DNA of 64,000 nucleotides from an uncultured Pelagibacteraceae bacterium (GTDB lineage Bacteria; Pseudomonadota; Alphaproteobacteria; Pelagibacterales; Pelagibacteraceae): positions 62,001 to 126,000 of the forward strand of contig CACKGF010000001.1 of NCBI GenBank assembly GCA_902599625.1, in the 5' to 3' direction. Positions 1-9,210 of this stretch are shown piece by piece. Numbering within the stretch: the first letter of the stretch is position 1; each line of letters begins with the position of its first letter. A model generated the notes under the pieces. It was given only the letters and a program-made list of their open reading frames with translations. It did not search any database and had not been told where the DNA came from. Both the position numbers and the translations under genes were made by a program.

Positions 1-610
1 AAGCATTTGCGAATATTTTTAAAAGTTTTTTGTCAAATACACCAATAACTTGTTTTTTAACTAATGCAGGGCTACTTAAAGGTCCAATCATATTGAAAAT
101 TGTTCTTTTTCCAATTTTTTTTCTAGTTGGTCCAACAAATTTCATTGCACTATGGTAATTAGGCGCAAACATGAAACCAAAATTATTTTTATAAATTTGT
201 TGTTCAATTTCATTTGGCTCTAAATTAATATTTATATTTAGAGCTTCCAAAACATCCCCAGATCCACATTTTGATGAAACAGCTTTGTTACCGTGTTTCG
301 CTACTTTAATATCCATACTAGCTAATAATAAAGCTGATGCGGTAGAAATGTTTAAAGTGTTCATACCGTCTCCACCTGTACCACATGTATCGATACAATT
401 ATCTACATTTACCCGTTTGGATTTCTCTCTCAAAATATAAACACCTCCAGCTATTTCATCTGAGGACTCGCCCTTTTCTGATAATAGAGTTAAAAAGTCA
501 AATATCTCTTGATCATTAGCTTTTCCTTCCATCAATTTTTTAAACGCCTCTTTACTTTCTAAGAAAGTTAAATCTTGTTTTGCTCCAATTTTATCTATGA
601 ATTGTTTCAT
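1..610 (-). CDS. trpD: Anthranilate phosphoribosyltransferase, N-terminal part (cut by window edge)
   Basis: TrpD transfers phosphoribose from PRPP to anthranilate, the second step of tryptophan synthesis from chorismate, in the cytoplasm. Translating the minus strand from the ATG at 610 gives an open frame of about 203 residues to the window edge. It contains the glycine-rich PRPP/anthranilate signature CGTGGDGMNTLNIST near residue 75 and the VAKHGNKAVSSKCGSGD segment shortly after, both hallmarks of the family. The full enzyme is about 340 residues, so the C-terminal third lies outside the window. The start overlaps the trpG stop as ATGA, implying translational coupling in a trpE-trpG-trpD operon. 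trpC is the likely next gene, but it is not visible. Confidence 0.95.
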   Translation of the reverse strand, partial: MKQFIDKIGAKQDLTFLESKEAFKKLMEGKANDQEIFDFLTLLSEKGESSDEIAGGVYILREKSKRVNVDNCIDTCGTGGDGMNTLNISTASALLLASMDIKVAKHGNKAVSSKCGSGDVLEALNININLEPNEIEQQIYKNNFGFMFAPNYHSAMKFVGPTRKKIGKRTIFNMIGPLSSPALVKKQVIGVFDKKLLKIFANA

Positions 611-1182
611 TTATTTTTAAATCTGATAAAGTTTTTTAAAATTTTTATACCAAGTTTTGTTTTAATACTTTCAGGATGGAATTGTACTCCATGTACGTTA
701 TATTTTTTATGCTTGATACCCATTATTAGGCCTTCTTTTGTTTCCGCAGTGATTTCGAGGTCTTTTGATAGTGTTTTTTTATCAATTATCAAACTATGAT
801 ATCTAGTTGCCTCGAAATTTTTAGGTAAATTTTTCAAAATTCCAATCTTTTTAGATATTATTCTGCTAGTTTTTCCGTGCATCAATTTTTTGGCTTGAAT
901 TATTTTAGATCCAAAAACTTGACCTATTATTTGATGTCCGAGGCAAACCCCAAGAATGGGTATTTTGTTATGAATTTCTCTTACAATTTTCAAACAATTT
1001 CCAGACTGATTTGGATTACCAGGTCCTGGCGAAATAACAATTCTATCAAATCCCTTTTTAATAATATCCGGGGTATTAATTTTATCATTTCTATAAACTT
1101 GAACTTTAGTTTTTAGAGAAGACAAATAGTGAAATAAATTGTATGTAAAACTATCGTAGTTATCAATAAGAAGTATTTTCAT
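607..1182 (-). CDS. trpG: Anthranilate synthase component II (glutamine amidotransferase)
   Basis: TrpG hydrolyses glutamine and passes ammonia to TrpE for anthranilate synthesis. The 191-residue protein is a complete class I amidotransferase. It opens with the NYDSFTYNL motif, has the nucleophile cysteine in GVCLGHQIIGQ (about residue 79), and has the His/Glu pair in GVQFHPES near residue 170. Its length is normal for stand-alone TrpG. It overlaps trpE upstream and trpD downstream by ATGA junctions, so the three subunits are probably translated as a coupled set. In some bacteria this subunit also serves folate synthesis (PabA). The flanking trpE and trpD favour the tryptophan role here. Confidence 0.95.
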   Translation of the reverse strand: MKILLIDNYDSFTYNLFHYLSSLKTKVQVYRNDKINTPDIIKKGFDRIVISPGPGNPNQSGNCLKIVREIHNKIPILGVCLGHQIIGQVFGSKIIQAKKLMHGKTSRIISKKIGILKNLPKNFEATRYHSLIIDKKTLSKDLEITAETKEGLIMGIKHKKYNVHGVQFHPESIKTKLGIKILKNFIRFKNK

Positions 1183-2636
1183 TTTTCTAGTGACTTTATC
1201 AAAGCTTTCGCTTTATTTATGGTTTCATTATATTCATTTATTGGTTTGCTATCAGCAACAATTCCAGCTCCTGCCTGAACATAAAATTTATTATTTTTTG
1301 TAACTGCTGTTCTAAGGGCTATACAGGTATCAAAATCTCCATTCGCAGAAAAGTATCCAATGCCACCTGCATAGATTTTTCTACTATTTTTTTCAAGTTC
1401 ATCAATTATTTCCATTGCTCTAATTTTAGGTGCTCCTGAGACTGTACCTGCTGGAAACCCAGCCATTAAGGCTTCAAATTTAGAGAATCTTTTATCGTAG
1501 ACACCTGTCACATTGGACACAATATGCATAACGTGTGAATACTTTTCGATTTTAAATCTTTCTGTAACTTTTACAGTATTAATCTTTGAAACTTTTCCGG
1601 CATCATTTCTGCCTAAGTCGAGAAGCATAAGATGTTCAGATAATTCTTTTTTATCATTAATCAAATCTTTTTTTAATAAGTTGTCTTCTTTATTGTTTCT
1701 ACCCCTAGGTCTTGTTCCAGCAATTGGTCTTACAGTTATTACATTGTTCCTTAATCTAACCAAGATTTCTGGACTTGCCCCAATAATTTGAAAATCATTA
1801 AAATTAAAAAAAAACATAAACGGTGAAGGATTAGTTACTCTTAATTTTTTGTAAATCTCAATTGGTTTTTTTGTAAGTTTTGTCTCAAATCTTTGGCTTA
1901 AGACAACCTGGAATATGTCACCTTTTTTAATATATTGTTTTGCTTTGTTTACAATTTGGAAAAATCTTTTTTTAGATATGTTCGATTTTACACTAAACTT
2001 TATTCCTAAGCTATTCTTTTGAAATTTGGAAATTCTTGAACTTATCAGTAAACTATTTATCTCATCCTGTATTTCAAAATACTTTTTTTCTAAGTTATTA
2101 ATTTTAATATCAGAAAAAATATTTTTAACGAAAAAAATTTCCTTTTTAACATTGTCATGAATTATTAGAGTAGTCGGTCTTATCAATCTAATATCTGGTA
2201 GCTTAAGGTCGTTCTTACAAGAATTTTTAATTTTTTCTATATATCTAATTGTATCATAAGAAAAGTATCCAGCTATCATACTACACATAGGTGGTAATGA
2301 AGATGGTATCTTAAATCTAAAATCATCTATTATTTTACTTAATATAATTTTTGGATCACCTTTAATTATTTTTTTCTTTCCTGATATAATTGAAGAAACC
2401 CTCTTTTGATTGAACTCCCATATTTTGTCTGGTCCCTTGCCAAAAATTGTGTATCTACCTTTTATTTTACCTTTTTCTACAGACTCAAAAATGAAACTAT
2501 TTTTGTCCTCTAAAAAGTTATTTATTAAATTTTCAATTTCTAAAGAATTTTTGGATTTAATCTTATAATATAAAATTTGATTTCTTTTTTGATTGTATGT
2601 TTTTTTAAATTCTTTTAGTCCAACATTTAATTTCAT
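1179..2636 (-). CDS. trpE: Anthranilate synthase component I
   Basis: TrpE converts chorismate to anthranilate using ammonia from TrpG, the committed step to tryptophan. The 485-residue protein has the N-terminal regulatory region (a FIFESVEKGKIKGRYTIFG segment aligning with the LLES...GRY tryptophan-binding region). The C-terminal chorismate-binding domain carries GASPEILVRL, the VRPIAGTRPRG motif, the HLMLLDLGRND segment and PAGTVSGAPKIRAME. The LLES element is altered to IFES, so the strength of feedback inhibition cannot be judged from sequence. The start overlaps the stop of the upstream ppiD-like gene (ATGA), so transcription probably enters from the ppiD promoter. No leader peptide or attenuator was seen. 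PabB is a less likely alternative given the trpG and trpD partners. Confidence 0.94.
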   Translation of the reverse strand: MKLNVGLKEFKKTYNQKRNQILYYKIKSKNSLEIENLINNFLEDKNSFIFESVEKGKIKGRYTIFGKGPDKIWEFNQKRVSSIISGKKKIIKGDPKIILSKIIDDFRFKIPSSLPPMCSMIAGYFSYDTIRYIEKIKNSCKNDLKLPDIRLIRPTTLIIHDNVKKEIFFVKNIFSDIKINNLEKKYFEIQDEINSLLISSRISKFQKNSLGIKFSVKSNISKKRFFQIVNKAKQYIKKGDIFQVVLSQRFETKLTKKPIEIYKKLRVTNPSPFMFFFNFNDFQIIGASPEILVRLRNNVITVRPIAGTRPRGRNNKEDNLLKKDLINDKKELSEHLMLLDLGRNDAGKVSKINTVKVTERFKIEKYSHVMHIVSNVTGVYDKRFSKFEALMAGFPAGTVSGAPKIRAMEIIDELEKNSRKIYAGGIGYFSANGDFDTCIALRTAVTKNNKFYVQAGAGIVADSKPINEYNETINKAKALIKSLEK

Positions 2637-4060
2637 TTAAAATAGTTTCTTAATCTTTCGATTGTTCTTGAATAAATTTTTACATTATACTTATCATTTA
2701 AGTATAAATCATAAGTAGAAAAAACATCATTCTTTAATTTTTCATGAGTTTTAACATAATAAGTATCAAAATCTTTTTTTTTATTATCAATATTTTGTGT
2801 TTTGATCTTATTTATTTTGGCCAAGTATATCTTTCCTTTTTCATCTGAGGCTAATAGGAAACTTTTCTCTGGAAGAGAGTAAATATATTCAACTGAGTTG
2901 ATTTCAAAAAAATTATTATCTTTTACTGAATTTAATTCAATAGTTTTAAATAAGGACTTATTACTACTAACATTTTCAAAATCAGCGTCTGAAAATTTAT
3001 TTGCATTTATTTTATCAAAGATTTTTTTATTAAAATCAAATTTTTCTTTCTCAACAAGTTTTGTTAAAATAAAGTTTTTAAAATTTTTATCTGTGACTTC
3101 TGGAATTTTATTTTCGATATTTTTGACCTGAAATATTAGAATAAAATCATTTTTATCCACAATCTGAATGCCATTATCAAATCTATTGTTAAAGACTTCT
3201 TTAAAAGAATCATCATTATTTGTAAGCGTATAATTTGATTTTTTTTCGATGTTAATATTTTCATAGCTATTCAAAAGACTTTTAAGATCTGAAAAATTTG
3301 AGATATTATTTTCAATATCATCTATTTCTGAGAAAAAAGTTTCATTATATTCTTCTGTGCCAATTAAATTTTTTGGAGTTATTTTGACATAATTAAAATC
3401 TATAAAATCTCGTTGTAAATTTTCATTATTATTTTGAATATAATTTGTAATTTCTGTTTCAGTAAATTGATTCTTTTTTTTGTAAAAATTATCGAGATTG
3501 ATAAATCTTAAATCAATTTTACTATTTTCATATTTATAATATTTTTTTACGACAAACTCTGGAACACTTATACCGCCATTTAATACAAAAAAAAGTTTTT
3601 TTTCTAATTCTCTATTTTTTAATCTTCTTTCAAAATCTGAAGCATTTAAGTTATTTTCAATTAAAAACTTTTCATATTTAATTCTATCAAATTTAGAATT
3701 TTGATCTAAAAAATTTTTATTTTTTTTGATAATTTTAACTAATTGCTCATCTGAAATTAATAAATCATAATAATCTATTTCTAATTCAATAAATTTTTTA
3801 GCAAGTAAGTCACTTAGTATTTCTTCTAAAATATTTTGATCTAAATTATTTCTTATTACTTCAGAACTAATACCCAAAGAACTAATATGATTTATAAAAT
3901 TTTTAGTTGAAATATTGTAATCGTTAATTTTAGCAACATTATTTGTGTCTTTGTTTTGAAAAACACTTCCCATCCCAAAGAATACAAAAGGCAAGGCAAC
4001 AATAAATACTACAACTGCTCCAAGTTTACTTTTTGAGAAATTTTTTAACTTATTTAACAT
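2633..4060 (-). CDS. ppiD: PpiD/SurA-N-like membrane-anchored periplasmic chaperone, parvulin domain not evident
   Basis: The 475-residue protein starts with a single membrane anchor (GAVVVFIVALPFVFFGMGSVF, residues 14-34) followed by a long periplasmic part. Anchor, position and the residues 40-175 region resemble PpiD, the SecYEG-associated folding factor. A SurA_N-like segment with paired helices and the FERRLKNRELEKKL stretch is visible. I do not find the usual parvulin signatures (ASHILI-type strand or the GGDLG motif) in the middle. It is therefore probably a chaperone without obvious prolyl-isomerase activity, or a very diverged domain. It lies upstream of trpE with a 4-base overlap and diverges from tpiA, an arrangement common in alphaproteobacteria. 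Family assignment is moderately sure; activity is not. Confidence 0.75.
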   Translation of the reverse strand: MLNKLKNFSKSKLGAVVVFIVALPFVFFGMGSVFQNKDTNNVAKINDYNISTKNFINHISSLGISSEVIRNNLDQNILEEILSDLLAKKFIELEIDYYDLLISDEQLVKIIKKNKNFLDQNSKFDRIKYEKFLIENNLNASDFERRLKNRELEKKLFFVLNGGISVPEFVVKKYYKYENSKIDLRFINLDNFYKKKNQFTETEITNYIQNNNENLQRDFIDFNYVKITPKNLIGTEEYNETFFSEIDDIENNISNFSDLKSLLNSYENINIEKKSNYTLTNNDDSFKEVFNNRFDNGIQIVDKNDFILIFQVKNIENKIPEVTDKNFKNFILTKLVEKEKFDFNKKIFDKINANKFSDADFENVSSNKSLFKTIELNSVKDNNFFEINSVEYIYSLPEKSFLLASDEKGKIYLAKINKIKTQNIDNKKKDFDTYYVKTHEKLKNDVFSTYDLYLNDKYNVKIYSRTIERLRNYFK

Positions 4061-4116
4061 TATATATGATAATTTATTGATCTATAAAAACAAATCTATA
4101 GATTAAAAAAAGAATT

Positions 4117-4857
4117 ATGACAAATAAAATTATGTATTTCATAGCTAATTGGAAAATGTATGGAAACCTAAAATCACTAAATACATTGAATAAAGTTATT
4201 AGATTTTCAAAATCTAAAGAAATTAAGAAAGGAAGATTAATTTATTGTCCTCCAAATACTTTAATTTCTTCTTTTCTAAAAAAATTTGAAAATTGTTTAA
4301 TAGATATTGGAGGACAAAATTGTCATGAAAGTGAAGATTATGGTTCACATACAGGTTTTGTAAATTCAAAAATGCTTAAAAGTTCTGGTGCCAATTATGT
4401 AATTTTAGGTCACTCGGAAAATAGACAAAAAGGTGAAACAGATAAGCTTATTAATCTTAAAGTTAAAAGCGCTATCAAGGCAAAATTAAAAGTTATTTTT
4501 TGTATTGGTGAAACTTTGGCTGAAAAAAAGAGAAAAAAAACAAAGTCAATTTTATCTAAACAAATAAAACTCGGTTTAAAAAAGATTAAAGAAAAGTCTA
4601 ATATATTTATTGCTTATGAACCAGTTTGGTCAATTGGCACGGGAAAAATTCCTAAAATCGATGAACTTGAACAAACAGTTGAATTTATTAAAAAAAAATT
4701 TAAAGGGAAATTACCAAAGATTTTATACGGTGGATCTGTAAATCCTGAAAATATAAGAATTTTAAAAAAAATAACTAACCTTGATGGTTTTTTAATTGGT
4801 GGAGCTTCGCAAAATTCTAAAAAATTTATTGATATAGTAAAAAAAACGTATAATTAG
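4117..4857 (+). CDS. tpiA: Triosephosphate isomerase
   Basis: This cytoplasmic enzyme interconverts dihydroxyacetone phosphate and glyceraldehyde 3-phosphate. The 246-residue protein has the full catalytic set: the lysine in ANWKMYG (residue 13), the histidine in ILGHSENR (about 100), the glutamate in AYEPVWSIGTGK (about 168) and the phosphate-gripping YGGSVNP near 206. The ATG at 4117 is used; a second in-frame ATG at 4132 would still keep the catalytic lysine. It diverges from the ppiD-like gene across 56 bases that must hold both promoters. secG follows after 5 bases. Confidence 0.96.
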   Translation: MTNKIMYFIANWKMYGNLKSLNTLNKVIRFSKSKEIKKGRLIYCPPNTLISSFLKKFENCLIDIGGQNCHESEDYGSHTGFVNSKMLKSSGANYVILGHSENRQKGETDKLINLKVKSAIKAKLKVIFCIGETLAEKKRKKTKSILSKQIKLGLKKIKEKSNIFIAYEPVWSIGTGKIPKIDELEQTVEFIKKKFKGKLPKILYGGSVNPENIRILKKITNLDGFLIGGASQNSKKFIDIVKKTYN

Positions 4858-4862
4858 TCCCC

Positions 4863-5168
4863 ATGGAAAATATTTTGCTAACGATAAACATTGTGCTTGC
4901 TATTATTTTAGTAATTCTCGTTTTATTTCAAAAATCAGAAGGTGGCGCATTAGGAATAGGTGTATCACAAGAAAGTTATATGTTTTCTAAAACTGCAGGC
5001 AATTTTTTGACTAAAAGCACAGCTATTGTAGCAACATTATTTATAATTTGTAGTTTAGGTCTGACTATATTATCGAATCAAAAATTAAGTCCTGAAAAAT
5101 CATTAATTGATACTGTGGACGAAAATTCAGATAAAGACGCACCAAAAATACCAGATAACAATAATTAA
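4863..5168 (+). CDS. secG: Preprotein translocase subunit SecG
   Basis: SecG is the small accessory subunit of the SecYEG inner-membrane channel. The 101-residue protein has two hydrophobic segments (about 4-22 and 54-72) separated by the family loop QKSEGGALGIG, and ends in an acidic, low-complexity tail. Its length and topology fit the family. It sits directly downstream of tpiA (5 bases), a conserved tpiA-secG-pyrG arrangement in alphaproteobacteria, and is probably cotranscribed with tpiA. Confidence 0.93.
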   Translation: MENILLTINIVLAIILVILVLFQKSEGGALGIGVSQESYMFSKTAGNFLTKSTAIVATLFIICSLGLTILSNQKLSPEKSLIDTVDENSDKDAPKIPDNNN

Positions 5169-5208
5169 TTCTTTTATTTTTACAAAAAAAAGCTTATAAC
5201 ATACTTCC

Positions 5209-6825
5209 ATGGCGCGATATATTTTTGTCACTGGCGGCGTGGTATCATCACTTGGAAAAGGTTTATCATCAGCATCACTAGCTTATCTACTTAAGTCACA
5301 AGGCTTTAAAGTAAGGGTAAGAAAAATGGATCCTTATTTAAATGTTGATCCAGGAACAATGAGTCCATTTCAACATGGTGAGGTTTTTGTAACAGATGAT
5401 GGAGCAGAAACTGATTTAGATTTAGGTCATTATGAAAGATTTACCGATATATCATCTACAAAAAATGATAATATTACAACTGGAAAAATTTATAGTGATA
5501 TTATAACTAAAGAAAGGAAGGGTGATTACCTTGGTAAAACTGTTCAAGTAATTCCACATGTTACTAATAGAATTAAAGAGTTTATTAAGAATGGAATTAA
5601 AAATGAAGATTTTGTTATCTGTGAAATTGGGGGAACAGTTGGCGATATTGAGAGTCTACCTTTTCTAGAGGCTATAAGACAATTTGCTAACGACATAGGT
5701 AAAGAAAAAACTTTATTTATTCACTTAACATTAGTTCCATTTTTAAAATCTTCTGATGAAATTAAAACAAAACCTACACAACATTCTGTTAAAGAATTAA
5801 GAAGTATTGGAATTCAACCAGATATGGTTATTTGCAGATCACAACAATCTATACCTCTTGATCAAAGAAAAAAAATTTCATTATTCTGTAACATACCAAT
5901 TAAAAGGGTTATAGAGACAGTAGATGTTAAGACAATTTATGAAGCACCAATAAGTTTCTTTAACGAGGGCTTAGATAAACAAGTCTTTGAATATTTCAAT
6001 ATTAAGCCGAGAAAAAAGATTAATTTAAAACCGTGGAAAGATGTAACTAAAATTGTAACAAACAAAAATATTAGAACTGTAAATATTGCAATTGTTGGAA
6101 AATATGTAGATTTAAAAGATGCATATAAATCATTAGATGAAGCACTGGTTCACGGAGGTATTCATAATAATGTAAAAATTAATTTAATAAGAATAGAATC
6201 AGATTTATTGAAAGTCTCAGATGTTCAAAAAAAATTAAGTAATGTTTCTGGAATAATAATTCCTGGAGGTTTCGGAAAAAGAGGCACTGAAGGTAAGATA
6301 GCATGCATAAATTATGCAAGGACTAAAAAAATTCCTTTTTTAGGGATTTGTTTTGGCATGCAAATGGCAGTAATTGAATTTGCTAGGAATGTACTAAAAA
6401 TTAAAAATGCTGGTTCTAGTGAGTTTGATAAAAATTGCTACCCTGTAATTGGCCTTATTGAGGAATGGAACAAAAACGGGAGAAAAATTAAAGGAACTGT
6501 GAAAAATTTAGGTGGAACTATGCGATTAGGTCTTTATCCAGCTAAATTACAACACAATTCCTTAATAAAAGAAATTTATAAGTCTGGTCAAATTAAAGAA
6601 AGACATAGACATAGGTATGAGGTTAATGTCAATTTGAGAAAAAAATTTGAAACACACGGTTTAAATTTTTCAGGAATGTCTCCTGACAATAACTTACCTG
6701 AAATCGTTGAAATTAAAAATCATCCTTGGTTTATTGGAGTTCAATTTCACCCAGAATTTAAATCTAGACCTTTACAACCTCATCCATTATTCTCATCATT
6801 TATTAAGGCTGCGAAAAATAAATAA
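5209..6825 (+). CDS. pyrG: CTP synthase
   Basis: PyrG aminates UTP to CTP using ATP and glutamine. The 538-residue protein has the N-terminal synthetase domain, beginning YIFVTGGVVSSLGKGL with its P-loop-like nucleotide site, and the C-terminal class I amidotransferase domain. In the latter the nucleophile is in FLGICFGMQMA (about residue 380) and the His/Glu dyad is in GVQFHPEFKSRP near the end. Length and domain order are normal. A 40-base gap separates it from secG. Its TAA stop shares one base with the ATG of kdsA (TAATG), indicating coupled translation. Confidence 0.97.
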   Translation: MARYIFVTGGVVSSLGKGLSSASLAYLLKSQGFKVRVRKMDPYLNVDPGTMSPFQHGEVFVTDDGAETDLDLGHYERFTDISSTKNDNITTGKIYSDIITKERKGDYLGKTVQVIPHVTNRIKEFIKNGIKNEDFVICEIGGTVGDIESLPFLEAIRQFANDIGKEKTLFIHLTLVPFLKSSDEIKTKPTQHSVKELRSIGIQPDMVICRSQQSIPLDQRKKISLFCNIPIKRVIETVDVKTIYEAPISFFNEGLDKQVFEYFNIKPRKKINLKPWKDVTKIVTNKNIRTVNIAIVGKYVDLKDAYKSLDEALVHGGIHNNVKINLIRIESDLLKVSDVQKKLSNVSGIIIPGGFGKRGTEGKIACINYARTKKIPFLGICFGMQMAVIEFARNVLKIKNAGSSEFDKNCYPVIGLIEEWNKNGRKIKGTVKNLGGTMRLGLYPAKLQHNSLIKEIYKSGQIKERHRHRYEVNVNLRKKFETHGLNFSGMSPDNNLPEIVEIKNHPWFIGVQFHPEFKSRPLQPHPLFSSFIKAAKNK

Positions 6826-7649
6826 TGAAAAATATTACAGTAAATTGCGATGGAGTAAAAATTTCAAACAAAGAAAAGATATGTTTAATTGCAGGACCTT
6901 GTCAACTTGAGAACGAACAGCATGCTCTTGATATGGCAGGAAAAATATCAGAAATTTCTAAAAAATATAATATAGGTTTTATTTACAAAACGTCTTTTGA
7001 TAAAGCTAACAGAACTAGTCTTAAAAGCAAAAGAGGCGCTGGTTTAGAAAAATCTCTGCCAATATTTGATAAAATTAAAAAACAAATAAATGTTCCAATT
7101 CTTACTGACATTCATAATACAGAACAATGTTCTGTTGTTGCAAATCATGTTGATGTCCTTCAAATTCCAGCTTTTTTATGCAGACAAACTGATTTGTTAG
7201 TTGCTGCTGCCAAAACAAATAAGGTTATTAATGTTAAAAAAGGTCAATTTCTTGCCCCGTGGGATATGTCAAATGTAGTAAAGAAAATATCAGATACAGG
7301 AAATAGCAATATCTTAATTACAGAAAGAGGAGCGAGTTTTGGTTATAATACATTAGTGTCTGATATGAGATCAATACCAATAATGGCACAAACAGGATAT
7401 CCTATAGTTTTCGATGCAACCCACTCAGTCCAACAACCGGGAGGAATGGGTGATAAAAGTGGGGGTGAACGAAAATTTGTTTCACACTTATCTAGGGCAG
7501 CAGTCGCTGTCGGAATAGCTGCTGTTTTTATTGAAACACATCAAGATCCAGATAATGCTCCTTCTGATGGTCCAAATATGGTTCCATTAAATGAAATGGA
7601 CAGTTTGGTAAATAAATTGCTTGAGATTGATAAACTAATTAAAAACTAA
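6825..7649 (+). CDS. kdsA: 3-deoxy-D-manno-octulosonate 8-phosphate (KDO8P) synthase
   Basis: KdsA condenses phosphoenolpyruvate with arabinose 5-phosphate to make KDO 8-phosphate, the precursor of the inner-core sugar of lipopolysaccharide. The 274-residue protein shows the family segments AGPCQLEN near the start, YKTSFDKANRTS (about 55), LTDIHNTEQC, IPAFLCRQTDLL, TERGASFGYN and the C-terminal THQDPDNAPSDGPNM. Its presence implies a Gram-negative cell with KDO-containing LPS. It is translationally coupled to pyrG by TAATG. eno follows after 11 bases, the usual pyrG-kdsA-eno order. Confidence 0.96.
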   Translation: MKNITVNCDGVKISNKEKICLIAGPCQLENEQHALDMAGKISEISKKYNIGFIYKTSFDKANRTSLKSKRGAGLEKSLPIFDKIKKQINVPILTDIHNTEQCSVVANHVDVLQIPAFLCRQTDLLVAAAKTNKVINVKKGQFLAPWDMSNVVKKISDTGNSNILITERGASFGYNTLVSDMRSIPIMAQTGYPIVFDATHSVQQPGGMGDKSGGERKFVSHLSRAAVAVGIAAVFIETHQDPDNAPSDGPNMVPLNEMDSLVNKLLEIDKLIKN

Positions 7650-7660
7650 GTTATTATAAA

Positions 7661-8917
7661 ATGTCAAAAATTACAAAAGTAGTTTCAAGGCAAATATTTG
7701 ATAGTAGAGGCATGCCAACAATCGAAACAGAAATATTTTGTGGAAAAGTCTCTTCAACAGCTATTTGTCCTTCAGGTGCGTCGACTGGTTCTTATGAGGC
7801 GTTTGAAAAAAGAGACATCAAAAATAAAAAGTATTTAGGAAAAAGTGTTTTTTCTGCTGTATCAAATGTAAATAACATAATTTCAAAAAAAATTCTTAAT
7901 AAAAATGTTCATAGCCAGGAATTGATTGACTCAATTCTTATTAAATTAGATGGAACAAAACAAAAAAATAAATTAGGTGCAAATGCAATTTTATCTGTCT
8001 CTATTGCTGTTAAAAAATTATCAGCAAAGTTGAAAAAAATACCATTGTATAAGAACTTTTTAATCAAAAAAAATTTTAAGTTGCCCTTCCCACTTATGAA
8101 TATCATTAATGGGGGTGCGCATGCCAATAATGATTTAAAAATTCAAGAGTTTATGATTAGACCGGATAAAGCGAAGACTTTTAGTGAGGCAATGAATATT
8201 TGTTTTTTAGTAATACAAAGCTTGAAAAAATTACTTATCAGTAAAAATTTATCTACATCTGTCGGTGATGAAGGTGGTTTTGCTCCAATGATTTCAAAAA
8301 ACGAGAAAGCATTAGAATTAATCTCGAAAGCCATCAAAAAGGCCGGTTTTGTTAACGGAAAAGATGTATCAATATGTCTAGACGTTGCTGCAAATGAACT
8401 TTTTAAAAATAACAAATACGCAATAGACTCAAAAAAATATATCTCATATAAAGATACAATATCGTTCTACTCAAGAATAATTAAAAAATTTAAAATAAAA
8501 TCTATAGAAGATCCTTTCGCAGAAAACGATTGGAAATCATGGTCTGATTTACATAAAAAAGAAAAAAAAATACAAATTGTAGGTGATGATCTGTATGTAA
8601 CTAATCTTCAAAGATTGAAAAAGGGTTTTTTATATCAATCATCGAATTCTATATTAATTAAGTTGAATCAAATAGGCACAGTTTCTGAAACCTTAGATGT
8701 TATAAGATTTGCTCAAAATATAGGTTATTCAACTATCATTTCTCATAGATCAGGCGACTCAGAAGATGCATTTATATCTGATTTAGCTGTTGGAACTAAT
8801 TCAAATCAAATAAAAACTGGCTCATTATGTAGATCAGAAAGGGTTGCGAAATTTAATCAGTTATTGAGAATAGAGGCTGACCTTATAAAAGGTAAAAATA
8901 TGGCTAAATTAAAATGA
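7661..8917 (+). CDS. eno: Enolase
   Basis: Enolase interconverts 2-phosphoglycerate and phosphoenolpyruvate. The 418-residue protein keeps the N-terminal SRQIFDSRGMPTIE, the PSGASTGSYEA loop that closes over the substrate, INGGAHANNDLKIQEF, the catalytic acid region SVGDEGGFAP, the metal ligands in IEDPFAENDW and GDDLY, the catalytic lysine in ILIKLNQIGT, and the SHRSGDSED signature. It is slightly shorter than the roughly 430 residues usual in the family, as often in streamlined genomes. Its 3' end overlaps ftsB by ATGA. Confidence 0.97.
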   Translation: MSKITKVVSRQIFDSRGMPTIETEIFCGKVSSTAICPSGASTGSYEAFEKRDIKNKKYLGKSVFSAVSNVNNIISKKILNKNVHSQELIDSILIKLDGTKQKNKLGANAILSVSIAVKKLSAKLKKIPLYKNFLIKKNFKLPFPLMNIINGGAHANNDLKIQEFMIRPDKAKTFSEAMNICFLVIQSLKKLLISKNLSTSVGDEGGFAPMISKNEKALELISKAIKKAGFVNGKDVSICLDVAANELFKNNKYAIDSKKYISYKDTISFYSRIIKKFKIKSIEDPFAENDWKSWSDLHKKEKKIQIVGDDLYVTNLQRLKKGFLYQSSNSILIKLNQIGTVSETLDVIRFAQNIGYSTIISHRSGDSEDAFISDLAVGTNSNQIKTGSLCRSERVAKFNQLLRIEADLIKGKNMAKLK

Positions 8918-9210
8918 TAAATGTTATTAAAAAAAATATTATGCTTATACTTTCAATAATACTAATTATTTATTTTTCTTTAAATTTCCTAGGGGGAAAC
9001 AGGGGTATATTTGCTTATCTAGATAAGAAAAATCAATTTGAAAATCTTTTAGAAAAAAAGCTGTTTTTAACTAATGAAATAACAAAAGTGAAAAAAATTA
9101 ATAGCCTTATTGATGAGAATTTAGACAAAGATTACCTTGAAATTTTAATAAGAGACAAATTTGTCGTTGGAAAAAAGGGTGAGAATACCTATATTATTGA
9201 AAATGAATAA
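8914..9210 (+). CDS. ftsB: Septum formation initiator FtsB/DivIC-like protein
   Basis: The 98-residue protein has one N-terminal transmembrane segment (about 8-25), then a short periplasmic heptad-rich coiled coil (about 35-75), then a small C-terminal domain ending [12 protein letters not shown]. That is the architecture of FtsB/DivIC, a bitopic divisome protein that links FtsL and FtsQ. It overlaps eno by ATGA. The eno-ftsB order is conserved in alphaproteobacteria, which supports the call although sequence identity in this family is weak. In many relatives pdhA/pdhB/pdhC and lpd lie between ftsB and lipA; here lipA follows directly with an 8-base overlap. Confidence 0.82.
   Translation: MINVIKKNIMLILSIILIIYFSLNFLGGNRGIFAYLDKKNQFENLLEKKLFLTNEITKVKKINSLIDENLDKDYLEILIRDKFVVGKKGENTYIIENE

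Noticed and set aside
9161-9202. Longer N-terminus for lipA
   Set aside because: It would overlap ftsB by 50 bases and adds residues not typical of LipA; the ATG at 9203 gives the normal overlap and start.
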